Shown: piece after piece, positions 10,749 through 17,690 of the stretch
How positions within the stretch are numbered: position 1 is the stretch's first letter
How the letters are laid out: every line of letters starts with the position of its first letter
Assembly: GCA_017416845.1 (NCBI GenBank)
Contig: JAFQBA010000040.1
Coordinates: 1-58,250 of the forward strand
DNA: 58,250 nt
From: Clostridia bacterium
GTDB taxonomy: Bacteria > Bacillota > Clostridia > UMGS1810
Direction: 5' to 3'
The notes under the pieces: model-generated
The model's input: only the letters and a program-made list of their open reading frames with translations
Told to the model about the DNA's origin: nothing
Database searches by the model: none
Position numbers and translations under genes: made by a program

Positions 10749-10902
10749 TTTATTGCCATAAATTACTCACATATTTTATGCAACCTTTTGTTAAACTGTA
10801 CACTATTAGTATTGGAATTGTAAAGAAGCATTGACGTAAAATTCAATGATTTAAACCAAATTGATACAATTCGTCAACAGCCAATAAAAAGGAGTAATAA
10901 AT

Positions 10903-11649
10903 ATGAAAAAATTTATGCTACTGACAATTATACTTTCACTTATTACAGCTCTTTGCGCATGTTCAAAAAGCAGCAGCCCAAGCAATGATTATAACGAAGA
11001 ATCTTCAACTTCGTCTGACATATTTACAAACTCAGAAACAGGAAACAACGAAGAGATAAAATCTGATGAAGAACAAAATGACGATACAAATCCCAGTGTT
11101 GATTCCTACGAAAAACCCAACTCAAAGCCTAACGACACAGCTACCTCCCAACAGCAAACAAAACCCCAGCAAAATACCGAACCGTCCAAAGAAAATCAAG
11201 GCTCATCATCCGGTGAAGTCATTGACTCAAAGCCGGATACAGAAACATCTACAGTGGGTTCGGCTCTCTTATCATCATTTAAATCTATTATAAAATCAAA
11301 CAGTTCGGCAAATACCGAAGAAATTGCTTCAAAGCTTCTTGAAAGCCCTGTAATTAAATTCAGTGGTTCCGTAATGCCCGTTGAAGAGGGATACCTAAGT
11401 GGATTTGACAACACCGAAATTAAGGGATTTAAAGAAGGTACCATGTTTGCACCGATGATTGGTTCCATTGCCTTTGTAGGGTATGTATTTACCACTGAAG
11501 ACACCCAATCGGCAAAAACACTTGTTTCAACGCTCAAATCCGCCGCCAACCTTCGGTGGAATATATGCGTCGAAGCAGAGGAGATGATTTGTGAAAATGT
11601 CGGAAACAAAGTATTCTTCGTAATGTGTCCGAAAACATTTGAGGAATAA
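10903..11649 (+). CDS. Secreted lipoprotein with Ser/Thr/Gln-rich linker
   Basis: A 248-residue protein with a lipoprotein signal (MKKFMLLTIILSLITALCAC; lipidated Cys at residue 20). Residues about 21-120 are a low-complexity linker rich in Ser, Thr, Asn, Pro, Glu and Gln, as in proteins that span the cell wall. The globular part (from SALLSSFKSIIKS) contains a hydrophobic GSIAFVGYVFTTED strand and LRWNICVEAEEMICE. No family is recognised. GGAG lies about eight bases before the ATG. It precedes an MBOAT and a DHHW gene, the first with overlapping Shine-Dalgarno, so it is probably an extracytoplasmic helper of the acyl transfer module. Confidence 0.7.
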   Translation: MKKFMLLTIILSLITALCACSKSSSPSNDYNEESSTSSDIFTNSETGNNEEIKSDEEQNDDTNPSVDSYEKPNSKPNDTATSQQQTKPQQNTEPSKENQGSSSGEVIDSKPDTETSTVGSALLSSFKSIIKSNSSANTEEIASKLLESPVIKFSGSVMPVEEGYLSGFDNTEIKGFKEGTMFAPMIGSIAFVGYVFTTEDTQSAKTLVSTLKSAANLRWNICVEAEEMICENVGNKVFFVMCPKTFEE

Positions 11650-11653
11650 CAGT

Positions 11654-13057
11654 ATGTTGTTTTCAAGTCTCAGCTTTTTATATTACTATTTTCCGTGCGT
11701 TGTCATATTATATACACTTACACCCAAAGCGTTCAAAAATGCCGTGCTTCTGCTTTCAAGTCTCGCATTTTATGCATGGGGTGAGCCTCAATATGTGTTA
11801 ATTATGCTTGTATCAATATTGTTCGGATATATATTCGGTATTCTGATACAGCATTTTAACGAAAAAAAACGCTTGTCAAAACTATTCCTGTGTCTCTCTG
11901 CCATAACAAGTCTTTCAGCATTGGTATATTTTAAATATGCTGACTTTTTCATTGAGAACTTCAGTCGTGCTACCGGAATTTCTCTTAATGCATTAAATCT
12001 TGTATTGCCTATAGGTATCAGCTTTTACACTTTTCAAATACTGAGCTATACGGTTGATATATACAGAGGAAGGTGTGAAGCTCAAAAAAATCCCATAAAT
12101 CTTGCCGTATATATTACTTTTTTTCCTCAGCTTATTGCCGGTCCAATAGTACGCTATAGCGACATAGAATCTCAATTAACTCAGAGAACTCATTCTATTG
12201 AAAAATCAAATACCGGTATAAAGAGATTCATTGCAGGATTATCAAAAAAAGTTATTTTTGCAAATACCTTTGGAGAACTGTGTAATCTTTTTAACTTATC
12301 TGATGATAAATCAATCCTGTTTTACTGGCTTTTTGCATTTTCATATATGCTTCAGATTTATTTTGATTTTTCGGGCTACAGTGATATGGCAATAGGTTTG
12401 GGCAATATATTCGGATTTAAGCTGCCTGAAAATTTCCACTATCCGTTTTGCGCAAAAAGCATTACCGACTTTTGGCGAAGATGGCATATTTCTCTCGGAA
12501 CATGGTTTCGCGACTATGTATATATTCCCATGGGTGGCAGCAGATGCAAAAGTTCTAAAATGTTCATTAATATTTTTACTGTATGGATACTGACCGGATT
12601 ATGGCATGGTGCCGAATGGAATTTCATAGTGTGGGGAATATATTTTGCTGTACTTTTATGCTTGGAAAAGTTTCTGTTTAAAAAATATATTGAAAAACTA
12701 AAAGTTTTACGTCACATATATGTGATATTTTTTGTTACGCTGAGCTTTGTTATTTTTTCTGCACCAAGTATCAGAGAAATATTTTATCATATAAAAACCA
12801 TGTTTGGTATTACCGAATTACCGTTTATCTCACCCGGTTTTATATATTATCTTAAAAGCTTCGGTATCACTCTTTTATTGGGGGGAATTTGCTCTACACC
12901 ATTATTAAAAATAATCAAAAGAAAGATAACCTCCGACTCAAAAGAAAAAATATATGTGACAGTGTTAGAAAACATAATTATTTTGATGTTACTTTTTATT
13001 TGCACCGCTTATCTCGTTGATGGCTCATTTAATCCTTTTTTATATTTCAGATTTTAA
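11654..13057 (+). CDS. MBOAT-family O-acyltransferase (AlgI/DltB-like)
   Basis: A 467-residue polytopic membrane protein with about ten spans. The N-terminus MLFSSLSFLYYYFP is typical of the AlgI group, and the family motifs ISFYTFQILSYTVDIYRG, DFWRRWHISLGTWFRDYVYIPMGG and the active-site His in TGLWHGAEWNFIVWG are intact. It moves acyl groups, usually acetyl, from the cytoplasm to an outer-face partner for glycan O-acetylation. The start is ATG 11654; its GAGGA site lies in the last codons of the lipoprotein gene. The lipoprotein and the DHHW protein flank it in one operon, matching AlgI-AlgJ/X or DltB-DltD logic. Confidence 0.95.
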   Translation: MLFSSLSFLYYYFPCVVILYTLTPKAFKNAVLLLSSLAFYAWGEPQYVLIMLVSILFGYIFGILIQHFNEKKRLSKLFLCLSAITSLSALVYFKYADFFIENFSRATGISLNALNLVLPIGISFYTFQILSYTVDIYRGRCEAQKNPINLAVYITFFPQLIAGPIVRYSDIESQLTQRTHSIEKSNTGIKRFIAGLSKKVIFANTFGELCNLFNLSDDKSILFYWLFAFSYMLQIYFDFSGYSDMAIGLGNIFGFKLPENFHYPFCAKSITDFWRRWHISLGTWFRDYVYIPMGGSRCKSSKMFINIFTVWILTGLWHGAEWNFIVWGIYFAVLLCLEKFLFKKYIEKLKVLRHIYVIFFVTLSFVIFSAPSIREIFYHIKTMFGITELPFISPGFIYYLKSFGITLLLGGICSTPLLKIIKRKITSDSKEKIYVTVLENIIILMLLFICTAYLVDGSFNPFLYFRF

Positions 13058-13104
13058 GCGATAACATACCGCTTATCAATTAATATATTGTACAGGAGAA
13101 TTCA

Positions 13105-14214
13105 ATGAAAACCAAACTATTAAATACCGTTTCATGTATCATATTTGCTGCAGTATTTCTGATAACAGGTATAATATGTATGTTTAAACCGGATACTGAA
13201 TTTTCTGAAAGCGAACGCAGAATGCTTGAAAAACAACCGCAAGTAACGTTTGAAAGTATTGTTTCAGGGGAATATATGAACAATTTTGAATCATACTGCG
13301 CTGACCAATTCCCCAAAAGAGACATATTCCGCTCACTCAAGGCTTTTTTTACAACAAAAATCCTTAATCAGAAAGATTATAACGGACTATTTATGTCAGA
13401 AGGTCATATTTCAAAGCTTGACAGCAAAATCAATCCCGAAATGATTAATCATGCTGCCGGTAAATTTAAATATATATACGAAAAATACCTCGAGGATACA
13501 CAATCAAAAGTATATTTTACGGTTATTCCCGATAAAAATTATACATTGACAGCTGAAAAGGACTATCCGTCGCTTGACTATAACGTCTTCATTGAAAAAT
13601 GCATAGAAAAGATACCGTTTATGCAGTATATAAACATTTGCGACCTGTTGAGTGCAGACGATTATTATAAGACCGATTCTCACTGGAGGCAAGAAAATAT
13701 ACGTGATATTGCTCAAAGAATAGCAAATACGATGGAAACAGATATATCGGCTGATTATACGCAAAAGACTCTTGACATACCATTTTACGGAGTATATGCC
13801 GGACAATATCCAATGAAAGTAAAACCCGATACAATAAAATATCTTACAAACAATACTCTGAAAAAATGTAAGGTTACCTACTATGACAATATGGGTTATT
13901 CATATAAAGGAAATATATATGACCTGAAAAAAGCAAACGAAAATGATCCTTATGAACTGTTTTTGTCAGGATCTCAAGCTCTTATCGAAATCGAAAATAT
14001 GACAGCCAAAACCAACAAGGAGCTTGTGCTCTTCAGAGATTCGTACGGAAGCTCCCTTGCACCGCTCCTTGTTTCCGGATACAAAAAAATAACCTTGGTC
14101 GACATACGATATATTAAAAGTTTCGCACTTGAAAGCTACGTAAACTTCGATAACTGCGATGTGCTTTTTATGTATAGTACATCGCTCCTGAATAACAGTA
14201 AATCATTGAATTAA
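13105..14214 (+). CDS. DHHW-family protein (AlgJ/AlgX-like acetylation partner)
   Basis: A 369-residue protein with an N-terminal membrane anchor (residues about 8-27, VSCIIFAAVFLITGIICMF) and an extracytoplasmic SGNH-like domain. The motif YKTDSHWRQENI holds the Asp-x-His pair of DHHW/AlgJ proteins and LVLFRDSYGSSLAPLL holds the SGNH serine block (DSYG). These proteins accept acyl groups from the MBOAT partner and place them on extracellular polysaccharide. GGAG precedes the ATG and 47 bases separate it from the MBOAT gene. Its stop overlaps the convergent asnB stop by four bases (TTAA), so no terminator separates them. Confidence 0.9.
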   Translation: MKTKLLNTVSCIIFAAVFLITGIICMFKPDTEFSESERRMLEKQPQVTFESIVSGEYMNNFESYCADQFPKRDIFRSLKAFFTTKILNQKDYNGLFMSEGHISKLDSKINPEMINHAAGKFKYIYEKYLEDTQSKVYFTVIPDKNYTLTAEKDYPSLDYNVFIEKCIEKIPFMQYINICDLLSADDYYKTDSHWRQENIRDIAQRIANTMETDISADYTQKTLDIPFYGVYAGQYPMKVKPDTIKYLTNNTLKKCKVTYYDNMGYSYKGNIYDLKKANENDPYELFLSGSQALIEIENMTAKTNKELVLFRDSYGSSLAPLLVSGYKKITLVDIRYIKSFALESYVNFDNCDVLFMYSTSLLNNSKSLN

Positions 14215-16040
14215 ACAAGAACAACATTATATTTTTCAAGCCAATAAGCAAACTGCACCAACCATGCAATAAGTTGAGGCTTTGTCATGAACTGACCAAA
14301 CCATGTGTCACCCCCTGATGAGAGCATTTTATCTATGTTTTTTCTGTCAGCAATTTCGTAAAAAAGCGATCCCTTTTTTAAAAGTTCCTTTTCCAAAAGT
14401 CCTATGACCGTTTTTTCATATTCCGGATTATGACTTTTAGAATAGGAACTTTTCTTTCTTTGAGTAATAAATGCCGGCAGATAATCCTTCATGGCATTTA
14501 TCAGAAGGGCTTTTTCTGTATTGTTCTCATGTTTTATGTTCCAGGGAACATTATAAACATATTCAGCCAGATGATGATCTGCAAAAGGTACCCTTACTTC
14601 AACACCACTCGCCATACTCATTCTGTCATTTCTCTCAAGAAGAGATGTCATAAAAAAATTTACAGAAAGATTCGTTGCAATACGCGAATTTTTCATATCT
14701 TCGCTGTCGTCATCATAAAGGCTGTAGCTTTCCTTGTCTTCTCGATATTTTTCGCATATATATCTGTATCCGTCGTTCGCCATAGCAATATCATTTTTAA
14801 AAAGTCCCGATCTTACATAAGGATTATGAATCCACGGAAAAAAATCACGATTTAGCATTTCACTGCTATAGAACCATGGATATCCACCAAAAATTTCATC
14901 ACTGCATTCTCCTGAAAGAGCGACTGTATGACGTTTCTTTACTTGTTTGCAATAATACAAAAGTGAGGAATCCACATCAGCCTGCCCCGGGAAATCTCTG
15001 GCATCGACACTTGCACACAGAGCGTTTTCCACTTCATTGGCAGATGCGGTAAGTACCATATGATCTGTAAAAAGGAAGTCTGCCGTTCTCTCATCAAATT
15101 CGTCATCTCTTTGCGGTTGAAACATGTTGCTTTTTAAGCTTTCACGATTTCCTTCGTATTCAAAAGAATATGTAAAACATGTTTCATTGTTTTCTCTTGC
15201 ATATTTTGATGCAATCGCTGTTATTGCCGATGAGTCAAGTCCGCCTGACAAAAACTCACAAAGAGGAACATCGCTTCTTACCTGACGCCGAACAGCATCA
15301 CAGAGTAATTCCTTGGTTTTATAAATTGCCGCTTCTCTCGAATCGGAAAATGGTTTTGCCATAAGCTGCCAGTATTTTTTTATGCTTAGTCCAAAGCGGT
15401 CAAAGCAAGCCATTTCGCCGGGGGAAAGCTCATAGATATCTCTGAAAACAGTAGATGAATTGAGTGTAACCGGCGAAAGAAACAAAAGCTGCCATAGTCC
15501 CGTTTTATCTACCTTGGGTTTTATGGCAGGATGCGCCAAAATTGCTTTTATTTCAGAAGCAATAAGAAGCGTGCTTCCCACAAAGCTGTAAAAAAACGGC
15601 TTAACACCAAAACGGTCTCTCGCCATAAAAAGTCTGCATTCCTCCTCATCATAAATTACAAAAGAAAAAATGCCATTCAATTTTTCAACGCATTTGTCTT
15701 TCCATTTTATGTATGACCACAGCACAACCTCAGTATCACATTTGGTATTGAATATCGCACCACTTAAGGAAAGTTCTTCCTTGAGCTCGTCGGTATTATA
15801 TATTTCTCCGTTATAAATAATAGTATATTTTTTTTCACCTGACGATACAGACATTGGTTGTTTACCACCGTTTACATCCATAACGCTTAGGCGGTTATGA
15901 TGCATAAGAACATTTTTACTAAGATATACCCCGGTATCATCAGGACCGCGGTGTTTCATGGTTCTCCCCATAACCGTAAGTGTTCCCGGATTCAGATTTT
16001 CGTTATTTCTGAAATCCGCAATTGCACAAATTGAACACAT
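14211..16040 (-). CDS. asnB: Asparagine synthetase, glutamine-hydrolysing
   Basis: A 609-residue two-domain enzyme. Cys2 (MCSICAI) is the glutaminase nucleophile once Met is removed, and RGPDDTGVY plus YNGEIYN define the N-terminal amidotransferase. The synthetase domain shows the ATP P-loop FLSGGLDSSAI, the SGECSDEIFGGYPWF segment and RNDRMSMASGVEVRVPFADH. It makes asparagine (or amidates another carboxylate) from aspartate, glutamine and ATP. ATG 16040 is preferred over the TTG one codon before it, because it exposes Cys2; AAGGAG lies upstream. It is alone on the minus strand with a terminator for the upstream SASP gene before it. Surface-glycan amidation is conceivable from the neighbours but not supported by sequence. 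Confidence 0.95.
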   Translation of the reverse strand: MCSICAIADFRNNENLNPGTLTVMGRTMKHRGPDDTGVYLSKNVLMHHNRLSVMDVNGGKQPMSVSSGEKKYTIIYNGEIYNTDELKEELSLSGAIFNTKCDTEVVLWSYIKWKDKCVEKLNGIFSFVIYDEEECRLFMARDRFGVKPFFYSFVGSTLLIASEIKAILAHPAIKPKVDKTGLWQLLFLSPVTLNSSTVFRDIYELSPGEMACFDRFGLSIKKYWQLMAKPFSDSREAAIYKTKELLCDAVRRQVRSDVPLCEFLSGGLDSSAITAIASKYARENNETCFTYSFEYEGNRESLKSNMFQPQRDDEFDERTADFLFTDHMVLTASANEVENALCASVDARDFPGQADVDSSLLYYCKQVKKRHTVALSGECSDEIFGGYPWFYSSEMLNRDFFPWIHNPYVRSGLFKNDIAMANDGYRYICEKYREDKESYSLYDDDSEDMKNSRIATNLSVNFFMTSLLERNDRMSMASGVEVRVPFADHHLAEYVYNVPWNIKHENNTEKALLINAMKDYLPAFITQRKKSSYSKSHNPEYEKTVIGLLEKELLKKGSLFYEIADRKNIDKMLSSGGDTWFGQFMTKPQLIAWLVQFAYWLEKYNVVLV

Positions 16041-16080
16041 CAAGCATTCTCCTTTTAATTATCTATTTTTCATATACAAC

Positions 16081-16122
16081 AAACAGACCGATACAAAGGC
16101 TATGCAGCGTATCGGTCTGTTT
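16081..16122 (-). terminator. Terminator of the SASP gene
   Basis: A perfect 14-bp stem, AAACAGACCGATAC at 16081-16094 with its complement at 16109-16122 and a 14-base loop, located between the SASP stop and asnB. Confidence 0.8.
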
Positions 16123-16183
16123 GACAAAGAAGCACATTCGTCATCTTTGTCAGGCTTTAAACTTATTAATGCCCGAACAATCC

Positions 16184-16372
16184 TTATTTCATGGATTCTT
16201 CGTATGATTTGATCATTTTCTTAACCATCTGACCGCCTACGGAACCGGCCTGCTTTGATGTTAAATCTCCGTTATAACCCTGCTTGAGATTTACACCAAC
16301 TTCAGATGCCGCCTCCATTTTGAACTTTTCCATAGCTTCTTTAGCTTCAGGAACTACATTCTTTTTAGACAT
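16184..16372 (-). CDS. Small acid-soluble spore protein, alpha/beta type
   Basis: A 62-residue protein of the usual length. It coats spore DNA, shifting it to an A-like form and protecting it from UV and hydrolysis; it is later cut by the germination protease. The family block EVGVNLKQGYNGDLTSKQAG followed by SVGGQMVKKMI is intact, including the Glu-Val protease site region (ASEVGVN). The N-terminal half (MSKKNVVPEAKEAMEKFKME) is typical. AAGGAG precedes the ATG, and a possible sigma-G promoter lies upstream. It shows that the organism makes endospores. Confidence 0.97.
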   Translation of the reverse strand: MSKKNVVPEAKEAMEKFKMEAASEVGVNLKQGYNGDLTSKQAGSVGGQMVKKMIKSYEESMK

Positions 16373-16396
16373 AACTTATTACTCTCCTTAAAAATA

Positions 16397-16449
16397 ATTG
16401 CAAATCAAGTTTGCAATATCTATTGTGTACAGAGAGTACTTTTATATCC
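16397..16449 (-). promoter_or_regulatory. Possible sigma-G promoter and leader hairpin of the SASP gene
   Basis: On the minus strand GGATA (16445-16449), 17 bases, then CACAATA (16421-16427), similar to the forespore sigma-G pattern. A small hairpin (ATTGCAAA, loop TCAAG, TTTGCAAT) follows at 16397-16417 in the untranslated leader. Match is suggestive, not exact. Confidence 0.35.
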
Positions 16450-16471
16450 AAGGTAATTTTTTACATAAAAA

Positions 16472-17137
16472 TCATACTATGTCTGCTTCAGTGTCTGATA
16501 GTGAAGAAGAATTAACCTCCATTTTAGATACAGAAATTTCATAAGCTGTTTTTGTTACTGTTTCATCCTCTGAAATCCGTTTTTGATACTCTCTGGACTG
16601 AATTCTACCCCAAATTTTAATATTATCACCAACATTCAGTGACGACGAATACCTTGCATTTCTTCCCCATGCAATACACGGAATATAATCGGATTTGTTA
16701 TAAGCGCGGTTTACGGCAATCAACAGATCGGTTATTTCTCTTCCAAAAGGAGTAGTGCGGTATACCGGACTTTTGCATAAAAAACCGTTTAAATAAATAT
16801 AATTCGGATTCTGTTCTAAATCATCACCATCATAATCAGTTTTTATATCTCTGGCAAATACCGTGAGTATGAGCCGGTTTCCAGTTTCACTGTAATTATT
16901 GTAGGATCTGAACTGACCACTCACACTTACCGTCTGCCCCTCCGATAAATCCATATTCTGAATAAGTCTTTCCGACACGGTAATGTTTATATAATCACAA
17001 ATATCTGAAAGACGCATTACCTTAAGCATAAACGAATAAAACGCCTCCCCGTATATTTCGTGGCTGAAAGACAATTCTCCAACCACTTCACCTGTTAACC
17101 GCGCATCATTATTGACACTGATATTATCCATTGTCAT
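16472..17137 (-). CDS. Tandem OB-fold single-stranded DNA-binding-like protein
   Basis: A 221-residue protein that appears to hold two OB folds. The first (about residues 10-110) begins ARLTGEVVGELSFSHEIYGE with VSVSGQFRSYNNYSETG; the second (about 115-205) begins IYLNGFLCKSPVYRTTPFGRE and includes IPCIAWGRNARYSSSLNVGD and IKIWGRIQSREYQK, which is close to the SSB/PriB strand pattern. No acidic SSB tail of the DDxPF type is present; it ends in ...SDTEADIV. Related two-OB proteins are common in Clostridia, role unclear. The start is ATG 17137, nine bases from AAGGA; upstream ATGs are too close to it. Neighbours are sporulation genes, but a direct link is not shown. Confidence 0.75.
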   Translation of the reverse strand: MTMDNISVNNDARLTGEVVGELSFSHEIYGEAFYSFMLKVMRLSDICDYINITVSERLIQNMDLSEGQTVSVSGQFRSYNNYSETGNRLILTVFARDIKTDYDGDDLEQNPNYIYLNGFLCKSPVYRTTPFGREITDLLIAVNRAYNKSDYIPCIAWGRNARYSSSLNVGDNIKIWGRIQSREYQKRISEDETVTKTAYEISVSKMEVNSSSLSDTEADIV

Positions 17138-17319
17138 TTGATTCATTCCTTTCATAAGTTTTAGATATATTAATAATATTCATTTACCCTTCGAATATAC
17201 CAAAAACTTATCGTATTTTTTTGACCCATTACTATTGTTATCGCTATTGTTCTAACATATCTGTCATTTCTAATTATTTCCTGATTTTTTAGTTTTATGA
17301 ATAAAATCTATTGAAATAT

Positions 17320-17356
17320 AAATATCAGCGTGCCTCTTTGCGGCACGCTGATATTT
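17320..17356 (-). terminator. Terminator behind the SpoVM-like gene
   Basis: A perfect 15-bp stem at 17320-17334 and 17342-17356 with loop TCTTTGC. It overlaps the last two bases of the SpoVM-like stop codon and has a T-rich far side, so it ends the two-gene transcript. Confidence 0.8.
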
Positions 17357-17429
17357 AATTACTGATTCTGAAAACCTTTTTAAGTATTTTTTTTAAAATT
17401 CCCGGTGCATTCCATACTACAATCTTCAT
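17355..17429 (-). CDS. spoVM: SpoVM-like sporulation peptide, 24 residues
   Basis: A 24-residue amphipathic peptide beginning MKIVVWNAP and ending in a basic helix (ILKKILKKVFRISN). SpoVM of Bacillus subtilis is 26 residues, starts MKFYTIKLP and shares Pro9, the hydrophobic-basic helix and length. SpoVM inserts shallowly into the convex forespore membrane and anchors SpoIVA, the first layer of the coat; it also protects against the FtsH protease. An AGGAGG lies eight bases before the ATG. It lies 25 bases behind a 52-residue membrane protein gene and just before a terminator. The call rests on length, Pro9 and context; sequence this short cannot prove it. Confidence 0.7.
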   Translation of the reverse strand: MKIVVWNAPGILKKILKKVFRISN

Positions 17430-17454
17430 AAAACTGCCTCCTATAATCATTTTA

Positions 17455-17613
17455 CTATTTACAGCAATATACAGCTATACACAATATACCGAGCAATACG
17501 CCCTCAATAATAGCAATTACTACAGGAGGCATAACGAAGGCGACAAAAACCCCGGCAACAAAACCGAGAATGCAAAATCCCCATAGTTTTTTTAATATAT
17601 TTCGCAAAAACAA
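17455..17613 (-). CDS. 52-residue hydrophobic membrane protein with TTG start
   Basis: A short frame that begins at TTG, eight bases after a full AAGGAGG; the ATG inside the same region lies only one base from that site and cannot use it. After a basic amphipathic head (FLRNILKKLWG) come two hydrophobic spans (FCILGFVAGVFVAFVMP and VVIAIIEGVLLGILCIAVY) with a central Pro-Pro and a C-terminal CCK. It is probably a hairpin membrane protein. It is not recognised. It shares a transcript with the SpoVM-like peptide, suggesting a forespore-envelope role (inference). The alternative frame on the same DNA is Cys-rich but lacks a usable start. Confidence 0.55.
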   Translation of the reverse strand: MFLRNILKKLWGFCILGFVAGVFVAFVMPPVVIAIIEGVLLGILCIAVYCCK

Positions 17614-17662
17614 TACCCATACCTCCTTTATAATATATTGACATTATATGAAAGTATGGGTA
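17614..17662 (-). promoter_or_regulatory. Promoter region with a 9-bp inverted repeat over the ribosome site
   Basis: TACCCATAC (17614-17622) is repeated inversely at 17654-17662. The pair brackets a minus-strand CATATAAT box (about 17642-17650), similar to the sigma-E -10 pattern, and touches the AAGGAGG site. It may be an operator; sigma assignment is weak because no clear -35 is seen. Confidence 0.35.
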
Positions 17663-17690
17663 CTTTTGTTCCTCATAGGAAATAATTTTA

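Noticed and set aside
17500..17622. Cys-rich peptide ending CSNCYY read in another frame over the 52-residue gene
   Set aside because: Its ATG lies one base from the Shine-Dalgarno, too close to be used; the TTG frame with normal spacing gives a clean membrane protein.
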